From the NCBI GenBank assembly GCA_031291445.1, contig JARLJA010000187.1, positions 1-64,000 of the forward strand: a stretch of 64,000 nt of DNA, in the 5' to 3' direction. The stretch's first letter is position 1. Each line of letters starts with the position of its first letter. The DNA is from Xanthobacteraceae bacterium. GTDB lineage: Bacteria > Pseudomonadota > Alphaproteobacteria > Rhizobiales > Xanthobacteraceae. A program made the position numbers and the translations under genes. Below, one piece after another: positions 21,119-31,579 of the stretch. The notes under the pieces were generated by a model that searched no databases, was not told the origin of the DNA, and saw only the letters and a list, made by a program, of their open reading frames with translations.

Positions 21119-23071
21119 ATGACTGCATCTGCTGGCCCTCGATCCCCCGAGGTTCCCTCGCCACAACACCCCTCCGTCGAGCGCGGCGCGCTGCTGGAGA
21201 CCTTGATCCGGCTGTGGCCCTATATCTGGCCGTCCGACCGGGCCGATCTCAAGCTCCGCGTGGTGTGGGCGATGCTGCTGCTGGCGATCGCCAAGCTCGC
21301 GACCCTGGCGGTGCCGTTCACCTTCAAGTGGGCGATCGACGCGCTCGGGGGCCACAATACCTCGCCGATCGCCGACGCCGGCTGGATGACCTGGGTGATC
21401 GTCTCGCCGCTGGCGCTGACGGTCGCCTACGGCCTGATGCGCGTGGTCATGGCGGTGCTGACGCAGTGGCGCGACGGCATCTTCGCCGAGGTTGCGATGC
21501 ACGCGGTACGGAGGCTCGCCTACCTGACCTTCGTGCACATGCACCAGCTGTCGCTGCGCTTCCACCTCGAACGCAAGACCGGTGGGCTGACGCGGGTGCT
21601 CGAGCGCGGACGCACCGGCATCGAGACCATCGTGCGCATGGTGATCCTGCAACTGGTGCCGACGATCTTCGAGGTCGCGTTGCTGATGGGCGTGCTGCTG
21701 TGGCAGTTCGACTGGCGCTACGTCCTGGCGACCTTCGTCACGGTGTTCGCGTACATGTACTACACCTATATCGCGACGGAATGGCGGATCGAAATTCGCC
21801 GCAGGATGAACGAATCCGACACCGACGCCAACACCAAGGCGATCGATTCGCTGCTGAACTACGAGACGGTGAAGTACTTCGGCGCCGAGGAGCGCGAGGC
21901 GCAGCGCTACGACCGATCGATGGAGCGCTACGAGCAGGCCAGCGTGAAGACCTATACCTCGCTGGCGTGGCTCAATACCGGCCAGGCCATCATCTTCACC
22001 TGCGGCCTCACCGCGACCATGCTGATGTGCGCGGTCGGAATTCGCAACGGCACCCACGGCCTCGGCGACTTCGTCATGATCAACGCCATGATGATCCAGC
22101 TCTACCAGCCGCTGAATTTCATGGGGATGGTGTACCGCGAGATCAAGCAGGCTGTGATCGACATCGAAAAGATGTTCGCGGTTCTGGCCAGGGATCCCGA
22201 GGTCAGGGACCTGCCCGGTGCCCTGCCGCTGCGTGTTTCCGAGGGCTCCGTCCGCTTCGAGAACGTCGATTTCTCCTACGACCCGGATCGTTCGATCCTC
22301 AAGGGACTGAGCTTCGAGGTGCCGGCCGGCAAGACGGTCGCCATCGTCGGCCCCTCGGGAGCCGGCAAGTCGACGATCTCCCGGCTGCTGTTCCGGCTCT
22401 ATGACGTGAGCGGCGGCCGCATCCTCATCGATGGCCAGGACATCCGGGCGGTGACCCAGGTGTCGCTGCGCTCCGCGATCGGCATGGTGCCGCAGGATAC
22501 CGTGCTGTTCAACGATACCATCCGCTACAACATTCGCTACGGCCGCTGGTCCGCCACCGACGCCGAGGTCGAGGAGGCGGCGAGCCTCGCCCAGATCGAC
22601 AGCTTCATCCGGATGGCGCCCAAGGGCTACGACACCGAGGTCGGCGAGCGCGGCCTGAAGCTGTCGGGCGGCGAAAAGCAGCGGGTCGCGATCGCGCGGA
22701 CCATCCTGAAGGGGCCGCCGATCCTGCTGCTCGACGAGGCGACCTCGGCGCTCGACAGCCACACCGAACGGGAGATCCAGGACTCCCTCGAACGGATCTC
22801 GCGCAACCGGACCTCGCTGGTGATCGCCCACCGCCTGTCGACCATCGTCGGCGCGGACGAGATCATCGTCCTGGATCAGGGCCGCATCGTCGAGCGCGGC
22901 CGGCATTCGCAGCTGCTGGCCGCCAACGGTCTTTACGCCAGCATGTGGAACAGGCAACGTGAGGCGGAGGAGGCCCGCGAAAAGCTCGCTCAGACCGGCG
23001 AAATGACCGATGCGGAGCGCGCGGCCGCCCACCTCGCCGAGGCGCTCGCCACCCCCGACGCCGCCGAGTAG
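21119..23071 (+). CDS. Atm1-type ABC exporter (fused permease and ATPase)
   Basis: 650 aa half-transporter. The N-terminal membrane domain (about 40-350) has six predicted helices and the [17 protein letters not shown] stretch typical of the Atm1/ABCB7 group. The ATPase domain has Walker A (GPSGAGKST), signature LSGGEKQR and Walker B ([12 protein letters not shown]). Family members export glutathione-bound metals or sulfur compounds and link to Fe-S assembly or metal tolerance. ATG 21119 is chosen; upstream codons lack family resemblance. The C-terminus is charged and extended. Confidence 0.92.
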   Translation: MTASAGPRSPEVPSPQHPSVERGALLETLIRLWPYIWPSDRADLKLRVVWAMLLLAIAKLATLAVPFTFKWAIDALGGHNTSPIADAGWMTWVIVSPLALTVAYGLMRVVMAVLTQWRDGIFAEVAMHAVRRLAYLTFVHMHQLSLRFHLERKTGGLTRVLERGRTGIETIVRMVILQLVPTIFEVALLMGVLLWQFDWRYVLATFVTVFAYMYYTYIATEWRIEIRRRMNESDTDANTKAIDSLLNYETVKYFGAEEREAQRYDRSMERYEQASVKTYTSLAWLNTGQAIIFTCGLTATMLMCAVGIRNGTHGLGDFVMINAMMIQLYQPLNFMGMVYREIKQAVIDIEKMFAVLARDPEVRDLPGALPLRVSEGSVRFENVDFSYDPDRSILKGLSFEVPAGKTVAIVGPSGAGKSTISRLLFRLYDVSGGRILIDGQDIRAVTQVSLRSAIGMVPQDTVLFNDTIRYNIRYGRWSATDAEVEEAASLAQIDSFIRMAPKGYDTEVGERGLKLSGGEKQRVAIARTILKGPPILLLDEATSALDSHTEREIQDSLERISRNRTSLVIAHRLSTIVGADEIIVLDQGRIVERGRHSQLLAANGLYASMWNRQREAEEAREKLAQTGEMTDAERAAAHLAEALATPDAAE

Positions 23072-23102
23072 CGCAAAGCTCTCCCAACCCGGACTGACAC
23101 CC

Positions 23103-23801
23103 ATGTCGATTGCCCATTCCATTCGCGCGCAAATTCCCCCGATTCATCCCGAGGGCTATCCCTTCATCGGCGTCTTCGCCCTGGCCAGCCTGGTGCTGTT
23201 CTGGGTGTGGTCGCCGCTGGGCTGGATCGGAGTCCTGCTGACGGTCTGGTGCGCGCTGTTCTTCCGTGACCCGGTGCGTGTGACGCCGATCCGCGACGGC
23301 ATCGTGGTGGCGCCGGCGGACGGCCGCGTCTCGATGGTGGCGCAGGTGGTGCCGCCGGCCGAGCTGGGGCTTGGTGACAGGCCGCTGCCGCGGATCTCGA
23401 TCTTCATGAGCGTGTTCAACTGCCACGTGAACCGCAGCCCGGTGGCGGGCCGCATCGAGCGCATCACCTATCGGCCGGGCAAGTTCATCAATGCCGAGCT
23501 CGACAAGGCGAGCGAGGACAACGAGCGCAACTCGCTGGTGATCTCGACGCCGGCGGGACATATCGGCGTGATCCAGATCGCGGGGCTGGTGGCGCGGCGG
23601 ATCGTCTCGTTCGTGCAAGAGGGCCAGACCCTGGGCGCCGGAGAGCGCTTCGGCCTGATCCGGTTCGGGTCGCGGCTGGATGTCTTTCTTCCGGACGGGG
23701 CCAAGGCGCTGGTATCCGAAGGCCAGACGGCGATCGCCGGCGAAACCGTGCTGGCCGATTTCAGGCTCGGGGACGGCGGGCGGACCTACCGGGTGGATTA
23801 A
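23103..23801 (+). CDS. psd: Phosphatidylserine decarboxylase proenzyme
   Basis: Converts phosphatidylserine to phosphatidylethanolamine. It is the short form of 232 aa common in alphaproteobacteria. Two N-terminal hydrophobic segments anchor it; VAPADGRV and SVFNCHVNR match the family. The FGS in RFGSRLDV is the self-cleavage site that generates the pyruvoyl group. Together with pssA 77 bases downstream it makes the complete route from CDP-diacylglycerol to phosphatidylethanolamine. Confidence 0.94.
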   Translation: MSIAHSIRAQIPPIHPEGYPFIGVFALASLVLFWVWSPLGWIGVLLTVWCALFFRDPVRVTPIRDGIVVAPADGRVSMVAQVVPPAELGLGDRPLPRISIFMSVFNCHVNRSPVAGRIERITYRPGKFINAELDKASEDNERNSLVISTPAGHIGVIQIAGLVARRIVSFVQEGQTLGAGERFGLIRFGSRLDVFLPDGAKALVSEGQTAIAGETVLADFRLGDGGRTYRVD

Positions 23802-23878
23802 CCATCCAGCCGGCTCCGCGGCCGACCTCCATCCTTCTGGCCATGGCGGCAGGGGGGCGCGCTTGCTATATGTAGCTG

Positions 23879-24739
23879 ATGTCGATGCCCTTTGACCCCA
23901 ATTCGTCCGAGCTGAAGCGGCGCCGGTTTCGCCCGATCCCGGTGCGCATGCTGGTGCCCAACGTCATTACGCTGCTGGCGATCTGCGCGGGCCTGACCGC
24001 CATTCGCCTGTCGACCGAAGGGCGGCTCGAGCTCGCTCTCGCCGCCATCGTCTTCGCGGCGCTGCTCGACGGTATCGACGGCCGCGTCGCGCGGCTGATC
24101 AAGGGGCAGTCGCGGTTCGGCGCCGAACTGGACAGCCTTGCCGACTTCGTGAATTTCGGCGTCACGCCGGGACTGATCCTGTACTTCTGGCAGCTCCACG
24201 AACTGAACAACGTCGGCTGGATCGCCGCGATGATTTTCGCCATCAGCGGCGGCCTGCGCCTGGCGCGCTTCAACGCGACCATGGACGATCCCAATCGGCC
24301 GGCTTTCGCCGCCGCGTTCTTTACCGGCGTGCCGGCGCCGGCGGGCGCGCTGCTGGTGCTGCTGCCGATCTATCTGTCGTTTCTCGGCGTGCCGAAACTG
24401 CCGACCACGCTGGTGGCGCTCTATACCCTCGTGATCGCCTTCCTGATGGTCTCGCGCCTGCCGGTGTTCTCCGGCAAGACCATGAAGACCCGGGTGCCGC
24501 CCGAAATGGTGCTGCCGGTGTTCGTCATGGTCGTTCTGGTGATCGCGCTTCTGATCGGCTACCCGTGGTACCTGCTGTCCGTCGGCGCGGTGATCTACCT
24601 TCTGACCCTGCCCGCGGGGTACCTGTCGTATCGCAGGCAGGAACGGGCGGCGCGTGCCTCGGGGGAGGTCGCCCAGCCGGGTTTGTTCGACCCGACCCAT
24701 CCGGACCTCGACGACGAGCGGCCCGTCCGTCTCAACTGA
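23879..24739 (+). CDS. pssA: CDP-diacylglycerol-serine O-phosphatidyltransferase
   Basis: Integral membrane enzyme making phosphatidylserine from CDP-diacylglycerol and serine. The CDP-alcohol phosphotransferase motif (DG-x2-AR-x8-G-x3-D-x3-D) is complete, running from DGIDGRVAR to the Asp of SLAD. 286 aa with about seven or eight hydrophobic segments. Its product is the substrate of Psd encoded just upstream, so the pair is functionally linked and probably co-transcribed. Confidence 0.94.
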   Translation: MSMPFDPNSSELKRRRFRPIPVRMLVPNVITLLAICAGLTAIRLSTEGRLELALAAIVFAALLDGIDGRVARLIKGQSRFGAELDSLADFVNFGVTPGLILYFWQLHELNNVGWIAAMIFAISGGLRLARFNATMDDPNRPAFAAAFFTGVPAPAGALLVLLPIYLSFLGVPKLPTTLVALYTLVIAFLMVSRLPVFSGKTMKTRVPPEMVLPVFVMVVLVIALLIGYPWYLLSVGAVIYLLTLPAGYLSYRRQERAARASGEVAQPGLFDPTHPDLDDERPVRLN

Positions 24740-25057
24740 CTGGCGGCCCGAGGCTCCAGCATGGTTAGCAAATCGTTTCAGCGGCCGCCCGCGTCCCGGA
24801 ACGCGGCGTGGCACCGCATCGCTCGCGGGACGGCCGCCGCGGTCACACGCGACGCGTCATGGGCGCGCCGATCGTCTATCCGCCGCGGCCTGGCGGTTTC
24901 AGGTGCGCGCAATTCGCCTCTACAGGGCTGAGATTCCATTAGGCTTTACGCCTCTTTAATGGCGCGGGAGCTAGTGTATCTGCGTGCGGCCCAGGTCGGG
25001 ACGCGCCGCCGTCCAGGAAAGGCGGTGAGGCGTGCGCGTAGGCGTCGGAGTTTCCCC
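24740..25057 (+). other. Intergenic region before motA
   Basis: 318 bases between pssA and motA. A short inverted repeat AGGC-TTTAC-GCCT lies near 24941-24953. CGGAG at 25046-25050 is the ribosome binding site of motA. The frame stays open upstream of motA but is Arg-rich with no family resemblance. I see no flagellar promoter consensus I would defend. Confidence 0.4.
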
Positions 25058-25831
25058 ATGGATTTCGCGACCGGTATCGGCCTTACGGCGGGCGTCATCG
25101 TCATTGCCACGATCATGCTCCTCGGCGGCGATCTGGAGATGTTCTTCAGCGAACACGCCCTCATCATCATCGGCGGAGGTTCGCTGTCCGCGACGCTGAT
25201 CCGCTTTCCCCTCAGCTCGATGATGCACGGCCTGCCGCTGGGCATGAAGTTCGCGTTCACGATGCGGCGGACCACGCCGCGCGAGCTGGTCGATCAGCTG
25301 GCGGGGATCGCCGAGATCGCGCGCAAGCAGGGTCCGGTCGGGCTGGAAAAGGTGGAGACCGACGATCCTTTTCTCGCCAAGGGCATCCGCTACGTCGCCG
25401 ACGGCTATGACCTCGACTTCATTCGCGACAACCTCGAGCGCGACCGCGACAACTTCCTCGCGCATCTCGACGAGGGCCAGAAGATCTACCGCGCGATCGG
25501 CGACTGCGCGCCCGCCTTCGGCATGGTCGGCACCATCATCGGCATGGTCCAGATGTTCGCCAACATGACCGACCCTTCGAAGCTCGGGCCGTTCATGGCG
25601 ACCGCGCTGCTCGCGACCCTGTACGGCGCGCTGGTCGCAAACATCTTCTGCCTTCCGATCGCCGACAAGCTGCAGCTCAAGCTTCACGACGAGGACACCA
25701 GCCGCACCCTGATCATCGACGGCATTCTGATGATCCGCGACTCGAAGAGCTCGGCGCTGGTGCGCGAAATGTTGCTGGCCTACCTGCCCGAGAAGCACCG
25801 CCACGGCGCCGAGGAACCGGTGCCGGCGTAG
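25058..25831 (+). CDS. motA: MotA/PomA-type flagellar motor stator protein
   Basis: 257 aa. Membrane part of the proton-driven stator that turns the flagellum. Hydrophobic segments lie near residues 5-22, 30-50, 145-170 and 180-205; the last pair holds AFGMVGTIIGMVQMF and the LLATLYGALVANIFCLP segment that line the channel in the MotA/TolQ superfamily. Its length and sequence suit the PomA-like branch. The MotB-like gene follows after 27 bases, so the two form a complete stator operon. No other flagellar gene is nearby. Confidence 0.88.
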   Translation: MDFATGIGLTAGVIVIATIMLLGGDLEMFFSEHALIIIGGGSLSATLIRFPLSSMMHGLPLGMKFAFTMRRTTPRELVDQLAGIAEIARKQGPVGLEKVETDDPFLAKGIRYVADGYDLDFIRDNLERDRDNFLAHLDEGQKIYRAIGDCAPAFGMVGTIIGMVQMFANMTDPSKLGPFMATALLATLYGALVANIFCLPIADKLQLKLHDEDTSRTLIIDGILMIRDSKSSALVREMLLAYLPEKHRHGAEEPVPA

Positions 25832-25858
25832 CGGCCGCAAGCAGTCGGGGCCTGGTCG

Positions 25859-26686
25859 ATGGCAAGAAAGAAACATGACGCTCACGCCGGTGGTCACGGC
25901 TGGTTCGTGACCTTCGCCGATCTGATGGGCCTCTTGATGAGCTTCTTCGTGATGCTGGTGGCGTTCTCCACCCAGGACACGCAGAAGCTCAAGATCGTCG
26001 CCGGCTCGATGCGCGAGGCGTTCGGCGTGCAGACCGAGGCGCGCTATTCGGGGGTGATCGAGACCGACGGCCTGCCGACGCGTCCGAAGCTGAAGAACTC
26101 GGCTCATATCCCGCCCGAGGACGCCTCCAACACGCCCAGCCCGGACATGGAGGAGAACAGCGTCGCCCAGGGCGCGCGGACCAAGGTCGATCGTGAGTTC
26201 GCGCTCGCGTCGGCCTCGCTGCGCCAGGCGCTCCAGGACATGCCGGAGCTCACCGAAATCTCCAAGCACATCATGTTCGAGGAGACCAAGGAGGGCCTCA
26301 ACCTCGAGATCATCGACCAGGACGGCCGGTCCATGTTCGCCGACGGTTCGCGGGAGCCGTACGATCGGACCAGGACGCTGCTGCAGAAGCTGGCCGTGCC
26401 GTTGAAGAGCACGCCGCTGCGGGTCGTCATCACCGGCCACACTGCGGCCGGCTTCGTGCCGCCGCGCACCGGCTACGACGGCTTCGATCTTTCGGCCGAT
26501 CGCGCCAACACGGTGCGCCAGATCCTGCAGCGCGAGGGATTGCCGGCGGGCCACATCTTTGCGGTGTCGGGCAAGTCCGACACCCAGCCGCTGTTTCCGG
26601 ACGATCCCACGCTCGCGGCAAACCGCCGGGTGACCATCACCCTGATGCGCGAGGCGCCGCCACTGCCGCCCAACCTGACGCCTTGA
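25859..26686 (+). CDS. motB: MotB-type flagellar motor protein with OmpA domain
   Basis: 275 aa. A short basic N-terminus is followed by one membrane helix (residues about 16-40) with the channel aspartate at position 21 (FADLMG). A linker leads to a C-terminal OmpA-like peptidoglycan-binding domain ([31 protein letters not shown]). It anchors the stator to the cell wall and carries protons with MotA. It ends close to the AT-rich kup leader. Confidence 0.9.
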   Translation: MARKKHDAHAGGHGWFVTFADLMGLLMSFFVMLVAFSTQDTQKLKIVAGSMREAFGVQTEARYSGVIETDGLPTRPKLKNSAHIPPEDASNTPSPDMEENSVAQGARTKVDREFALASASLRQALQDMPELTEISKHIMFEETKEGLNLEIIDQDGRSMFADGSREPYDRTRTLLQKLAVPLKSTPLRVVITGHTAAGFVPPRTGYDGFDLSADRANTVRQILQREGLPAGHIFAVSGKSDTQPLFPDDPTLAANRRVTITLMREAPPLPPNLTP

Positions 26687-26767
26687 TCGGACCGGCACTC
26701 GGCAGATCTGCAGATTTATTCAAAATTGCATATCTGATCCCCAATAATGCATTAGGTTTGGCTATAT

Positions 26768-26786
26768 GGCGGCCGTATAAGCCGCC
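26768..26786 (+). promoter_or_regulatory. Hairpin in the AT-rich kup leader
   Basis: A perfect stem GGCGGC/GCCGCC with loop CGTATAA lies 44 bases before the kup start. The stretch 26,700-26,770 just upstream is unusually AT-rich for this genome and is the likely promoter of kup. There is no T-run after the hairpin. Its role is unknown. Confidence 0.45.
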
Positions 26787-26829
26787 GCTGCCACGGGGGC
26801 AGTCCAGCAATCCGAGGTCGGTCTTTCCC

Positions 26830-28743
26830 ATGAATTCTGACGCCACTGCCGCCGCTCCGGCGTCAAAGGATCGTGGGCATACCCATTCCACCGCCAGCTT
26901 CGGCGGGCTGATGCTGGGGAGCATCGGCGTCGTCTACGGAGACATCGGGACCAGTCCGCTGTACGCGTTTCGCGAGGCGGCAACGGCCGCCGGGGCGGGG
27001 GAAGCGATCACGGTCGAGCCGGTGCTCGGCGTGCTGTCGCTCATCCTGTGGGCGCTGATCATCGTCGTCACGCTGAAGTATGTCCTGATCCTGATGCGTG
27101 CCGACAACAACGGCGAGGGCGGGACCCTGGCCCTGATGGCCCTGGCGCAACGGGCGCTCGCTGGCCACAGCGGTACCATCGTGCTGCTCGGCATCATCAG
27201 CGGCGCCTTGTTCTACGGCGATGCGATGATCACGCCCGCGCTGTCGGTGCTGTCCGCCATCGAAGGCATGAAGATCGCCACCGAGACGTTCGATCCCTAC
27301 GTCGTGCCGCTGACGCTGGTCGTCCTGCTGCTGCTGTTCGCCGTGCAATCGCGCGGCACCGCCCGGGTGGCCGCGTTCTTTGGTCCGATCATGGCGGTGT
27401 GGTTCGCCGTGATCGGGCTCTCCGGGCTGCCGCACATCATCGCCCACCCGGTGGTTTTGCTCGCCTTCAATCCGATCCATGCGCTGAGCTTTCTGCTGCA
27501 CCACGGCATTATCGGGTTCGTCACGCTGGGCGCGGTCTTTCTCGCGGTGACGGGTGCCGAGGCGCTGTATGCCGATCTCGGCCACTTCGGCAAACGTCCG
27601 ATCCAGACCGCCTGGCTCTACATCGTGCTGCCCTCGCTGGCGCTCAATTATCTCGGCCAGGGCGCGCTGGTGCTGGAGACCCCCAAGGCGATCGAGAACC
27701 CGTTCTTCCTGATGTTCCCCGAGTGGGCACTGTGGCCGATGGTGCTGCTGTCGACGGTGGCCACCGTGATCGCGAGCCAGGCCGTCATCACCGGCGCCTA
27801 CTCCCTGACCCGCCAGGCCATCCAGCTCGGTTTGCTCCCACGGTTCGAGGTCCGCCATACCTCGGAGGCCCATGCCGGCCAGATCTACATTCCGCGGGTC
27901 AACACCCTGCTGCTGGTCGCGGTGGTTCTGCTGGTGGTGTTGTTCCGGTCGTCGAGCGCGCTGGCCTCCGCCTACGGCATTTCCGTCACCGGCACGATGG
28001 TGGTCACGGCCATGATGGGGTTCGTCGTGGTCTGGAAGGTCTGGCGCTGGTCGGCGATCGCCGGGGCGGCGCTGATCGCCCCGTTCCTGCTGCTTGACCT
28101 CACGTTTCTCTGCGCGAATCTGCTGAAGGTGGTCGAGGGCGGGTGGGTGCCGCTCGCGCTCGGCGGCGTGGTCATGACCCTGATGTACACGTGGCGCCGG
28201 GGCAGCAAGCTGCTGTTCGAAAAGTCGCGCAAGCTCGAACTGCCGCTCTCCGAACTGGTGGCCATGCTGGAGAAACGCCCCCCGCAACGGGTCCCCGGCA
28301 CGGCGGTGTTCCTGACCAGTGACCCGGCCAGCGCGCCGACGGCGTTGATGCACAGCCTGAAGCACTACAAGGTCCTGCACGAGAAGAACGTCATTCTCAC
28401 CATCGAGACCGCTTCGACCCCGCGTATCGACGTCTCCGAGCGGGTGCGGCTGGAAGAGATCAGCCCGACGTTCCTGCGCGTGGCGCTGCGTTTCGGCTTC
28501 ATGGAATCGCCCAACGTGCCCAAGGCGCTGGCGATCGCGCGCAAGCAGGGCTGGCAGTTCGACATCATGTCGACGTCGTTCTTCCTGTCGCGCCGCGCGC
28601 TGAAGCCGGCGGCGCATTCCGGCATGCCGCGCTGGCAGGACCACCTGTTCATCGCCTTGAGCCGCTCCGCCAACGACGCCACCGACTACTTCCAGATCCC
28701 GACCGGCCGGGTCGTCGAGGTCGGCACCCAAGTCACAATCTAG
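26830..28743 (+). CDS. kup: KUP-family potassium uptake protein
   Basis: 637 aa proton-coupled potassium importer of the inner membrane. About 12 hydrophobic segments occupy residues 25-480, starting with the family signature [23 protein letters not shown], followed by [11 protein letters not shown]. The hydrophilic C-terminus (about 490-637) is the usual cytosolic domain. ATG 26830 is chosen for the standard start; the in-frame upstream part overlaps the AT-rich leader. Confidence 0.94.
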   Translation: MNSDATAAAPASKDRGHTHSTASFGGLMLGSIGVVYGDIGTSPLYAFREAATAAGAGEAITVEPVLGVLSLILWALIIVVTLKYVLILMRADNNGEGGTLALMALAQRALAGHSGTIVLLGIISGALFYGDAMITPALSVLSAIEGMKIATETFDPYVVPLTLVVLLLLFAVQSRGTARVAAFFGPIMAVWFAVIGLSGLPHIIAHPVVLLAFNPIHALSFLLHHGIIGFVTLGAVFLAVTGAEALYADLGHFGKRPIQTAWLYIVLPSLALNYLGQGALVLETPKAIENPFFLMFPEWALWPMVLLSTVATVIASQAVITGAYSLTRQAIQLGLLPRFEVRHTSEAHAGQIYIPRVNTLLLVAVVLLVVLFRSSSALASAYGISVTGTMVVTAMMGFVVVWKVWRWSAIAGAALIAPFLLLDLTFLCANLLKVVEGGWVPLALGGVVMTLMYTWRRGSKLLFEKSRKLELPLSELVAMLEKRPPQRVPGTAVFLTSDPASAPTALMHSLKHYKVLHEKNVILTIETASTPRIDVSERVRLEEISPTFLRVALRFGFMESPNVPKALAIARKQGWQFDIMSTSFFLSRRALKPAAHSGMPRWQDHLFIALSRSANDATDYFQIPTGRVVEVGTQVTI

Positions 28744-28885
28744 GCCGTCCCGGGAGCGCGGGGCGCTTGATTTTCCCTGCGCAAACAGACAGCTTGGCCC
28801 ACCTGCCGCCGGGCCGCGACAGGTTCGGAGCAGGGGCTCCGGATCGGTCAAATCGATCAGCCCGGCGATGCCAAGGAGGCTTTCA

Positions 28886-29221
28886 GTGACTGATCAAACC
28901 CACCGCGTTCATGATCTCGCGGCCGCCGAGGTTGCCGCCGGGATCGCCGACGGACGCTATCTGCTGGTCGATGTGCGCGAGCTCAACGAGATTGCCGCCG
29001 AAGCCTATCCGGACGCCGTGGTGGTGCCGCTGTCGACGTTCGACCCTCGCGCCATTCCGGATCCCGGGACCAAGAAGGTCGTATTCGCCTGCCGTTCCGG
29101 CCGCCGGTCGGTGACGGCGTCGCTGGCGGCGCAGGCCGCCGGCCTCGCCTACGATGCCCACCTCGAAGGCGGCATCCTGGCCTGGAAGAGCGCGGGCCTT
29201 CCCACCAGGACGGGGGGCTGA
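28886..29221 (+). CDS. Rhodanese-like domain protein
   Basis: 111 aa single-domain sulfurtransferase. The active-site loop ACRSGRRS carries the catalytic Cys, with the YLLVDVRELNE strand before it and EGGILAWKSAGLP at the end, both typical. It could move sulfane sulfur or act in thiol signalling. GTG 28886 is the best start, since AAGGAGG at 28873-28879 is well placed and 28868 is not. The aminotransferase gene follows after eight bases. Confidence 0.87.
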   Translation: MTDQTHRVHDLAAAEVAAGIADGRYLLVDVRELNEIAAEAYPDAVVVPLSTFDPRAIPDPGTKKVVFACRSGRRSVTASLAAQAAGLAYDAHLEGGILAWKSAGLPTRTGG

Positions 29222-29229
29222 CCGGAACC

Positions 29230-30387
29230 ATGAACCCGGTCTTTGCGAGCCTCCCCGTCACCATCTTCGAGGCGATGTCGCAGCTTGCCCGCGATCACGA
29301 CGCCATCAATCTGGGGCAGGGGTTCCCCGACGACGCCGGGCCCGAGGATATCCGCCGCAAGGCGGCGGATGCGGTGCTCAACGGCTACAATCAGTATCCA
29401 TCGATGATGGGGCTGCCCGAGCTGCGGCAGGCCATCGCGAGCCACTACCGGCACTGGCACCACCTCGAGCTCGACCCGATGAGCGAGGTGCTGGTGACCT
29501 CGGGGGGCACCGAGGCGATTGCCGGCGCCGTGCTCGGGCTGCTGCAGCAGGGCGACGAAGTCATCGTCTTTCCGCCCGCCTATGACGCCTACAATCCATT
29601 GATCCGCTGCGCCGGCGGCGTTCCGCGCTTCGTCCGTCTCGAGCCGCCGCACTGGCGCATCCCCGAGGACGCGCTGCGGGCGGCGATCACGCCCCGGACC
29701 AGGTTCCTGATCTTCAACAACCCGCTCAACCCGTCCGCGGTGGTCTACCCCCGCGAGGACCTGGAGCTGCTGGCGCGCATCTGCCAGGAATTCAACCTGA
29801 TCGCGATCTGCGACGAGGTCTGGGAGCACGTGGTGTTCGACGGGCTCGCGCACATTCCGCTGATCTCGATTCCCGGGATGCGCGAGCGCACGGTCAAGAT
29901 CGGCTCGGCCGGCAAGATCTTTTCGCTGACCGGGTGGAAGGTCGGGTTCGTCTGCGCTGCGCCGCCGCTGCTGCGGGTGCTGGCCAAGGCGCACCAGTTC
30001 CTGACCTTCACGACGCCGCCGAATCTCCAGGTCGCGGTCGCCTACGGGCTCGGCAAGCCGGACGACTATTTTCTCGCGATGCGCGCGGAGCTGGCGCGCA
30101 GCCGCGATCGCCTCAGCGACGGCCTCGCCCGGCTCGGGTTTCCGGTGCTGAAGTCACAGGGCACCTATTTCCTCAACGTCGACTTGGCGCCACTCGGTCT
30201 CAACGAGACCGACGAGCAGTTCTGCCGGCGGCTGGTGGCGGAGTACAAGGTCGCCGCGATCCCGGTGTCGGCGTTCTACGAGGACGATCCGGTGACCTCC
30301 GTGATCCGGTTCTGCTTCTCCAAGAAAGACGCCACCATCGACGCCGCGCTCGAGCGATTGTCGCGTGCGCTGCGCCACCATGGCTAG
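29230..30387 (+). CDS. PLP-dependent aminotransferase, class I/II
   Basis: 385 aa fold-type I aminotransferase. The motif SAGKIFSLTGWKVG contains the PLP-binding lysine; NPLNPSAVV and ICDEVWEHVVF place the Asn and Asp that hold the cofactor. The sequence is closest in character to the methionine/kynurenine/glutamine transaminase group (NLGQGFPDDAGP, YNQYPSMMGLPELR). The exact amino donor is not certain. It forms a pair with the rhodanese gene. Confidence 0.88.
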   Translation: MNPVFASLPVTIFEAMSQLARDHDAINLGQGFPDDAGPEDIRRKAADAVLNGYNQYPSMMGLPELRQAIASHYRHWHHLELDPMSEVLVTSGGTEAIAGAVLGLLQQGDEVIVFPPAYDAYNPLIRCAGGVPRFVRLEPPHWRIPEDALRAAITPRTRFLIFNNPLNPSAVVYPREDLELLARICQEFNLIAICDEVWEHVVFDGLAHIPLISIPGMRERTVKIGSAGKIFSLTGWKVGFVCAAPPLLRVLAKAHQFLTFTTPPNLQVAVAYGLGKPDDYFLAMRAELARSRDRLSDGLARLGFPVLKSQGTYFLNVDLAPLGLNETDEQFCRRLVAEYKVAAIPVSAFYEDDPVTSVIRFCFSKKDATIDAALERLSRALRHHG

Positions 30388-30400
30388 GAGACGCCGGCCC

Positions 30401-31492
30401 ATGCTCCGCAGCCTCTGCGCCGTCGCGATCGTGACCTGCCTCGCGCCGTTTCCGGCCTGCGCCGAGCAGCGCATCGTCAACTTCTTCAACTGGTCGAACT
30501 ACATCGCTCCCGGCGTGCTCGACGACTTCACCAGGGAAACCGGCATCAAGGTGGTCTACGACACCTTCGATGCCAACGAGACCCTGGAGACGCGTTTGCT
30601 CGCCGGCAAATCGGGCTACGACGTGGTGGTGCCGACCGCCTATTTCCTGCAGCGCCAGATCAAGGCCAATGTCTTCCAGAAGCTCGACAAGTCGAAGCTG
30701 CCGAACCTCGCCAACGCCTGGGCGGTGGTGACCGAGCGGCTCGCGGTCTACGACCCGGGCAACGTCTATGCCGTGAACTACATGTGGGGCACCACCGGGA
30801 TCGGCTACAACGTCAAGGCGGTTCGCGAGGCGCTCGGCGCCGACGCCCGGATCGACTCCTGGGACGTGGTGTTTCGGCCGGAGATCCTCGCCAGGTTCAA
30901 GGACTGCGGCGTTCACATGCTGGATTCCGCCGACGATATCCTGCCCGCGGCGCTCAACTATCTCGGCCTCGATCCCAATTCGACCGCCAAGGCCGACCTC
31001 GATCGCGCGGCGGACCTGGTCGGCAAGGTGCGGCCCTTCGTCCGCAAGTTTCATTCCTCGGAATATCTGAGCGCGCTCGCGACCGGCGAGATCTGCCTCG
31101 TGGTGGGCTGGTCCGGCGATATCAAGCAGGCGCAAAGCCGCGCCGCGGAGGCGCACAACGGCGTCGAGATCGGATACAGCATCCCCAGGGAAGGGGCGCA
31201 GATGTTCTTCGACAATCTCGCCATTCCGGCCGACGCCAATCACGTGGCGGAAGCCTATGAGCTGATCAACTACCTGTACCGCCCGGAGGTCGCCGCGAAG
31301 AGTTCGGAGTTCCTGTCCTACGCCAGCGGCAACCTGGCGAGCCAGAATCTGATCGATCCGAAAATCACCGGCGACCCCGCGATCTATCCGGACGAAGCGA
31401 CGCTGAAGAAGCTGTTCGTCATCACCGCGCGCGATCCGGCCAGCCAGCGCATCATCAACCGGCTGTGGACGCGGGTGAAGACCGGGCAATAG
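30401..31492 (+). CDS. Polyamine ABC transporter substrate-binding protein, PotF-like
   Basis: 363 aa with a signal peptide (to about residue 21, PACA-EQ). The mature start RIVNFFNWSNYIAPG and LLAGKSGYDVVVPTAYFLQRQ are typical of the PotF/PotD family, which binds putrescine or spermidine in the periplasm. ATG 30401 is chosen because AGGAG at 30386-30390 precedes it; ATG 30380 overlaps the aminotransferase. No permease or ATPase gene lies beside it, so the partner subunits must be elsewhere. Confidence 0.88.
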   Translation: MLRSLCAVAIVTCLAPFPACAEQRIVNFFNWSNYIAPGVLDDFTRETGIKVVYDTFDANETLETRLLAGKSGYDVVVPTAYFLQRQIKANVFQKLDKSKLPNLANAWAVVTERLAVYDPGNVYAVNYMWGTTGIGYNVKAVREALGADARIDSWDVVFRPEILARFKDCGVHMLDSADDILPAALNYLGLDPNSTAKADLDRAADLVGKVRPFVRKFHSSEYLSALATGEICLVVGWSGDIKQAQSRAAEAHNGVEIGYSIPREGAQMFFDNLAIPADANHVAEAYELINYLYRPEVAAKSSEFLSYASGNLASQNLIDPKITGDPAIYPDEATLKKLFVITARDPASQRIINRLWTRVKTGQ

Positions 31493-31579
31493 GATTTGCG
31501 CGGCCGGGCCACGCCGCCGCCGTGTGTCCGGGCTCGGAGATTCGCGTCGCTTGCGGCAGGGCTTGTTGCGACTGTCGGA

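Noticed and set aside
21053-23122. A 689-codon minus-strand frame opposite the ABC exporter
   Set aside because: Shadow of a strong coding region; low-complexity composition and no family match.
24800-24830. A sigma-54 promoter (TGGCAC...) before motA
   Set aside because: The spacing between the GG and GC dinucleotides is nine instead of ten and the -12 box lacks TTGC.
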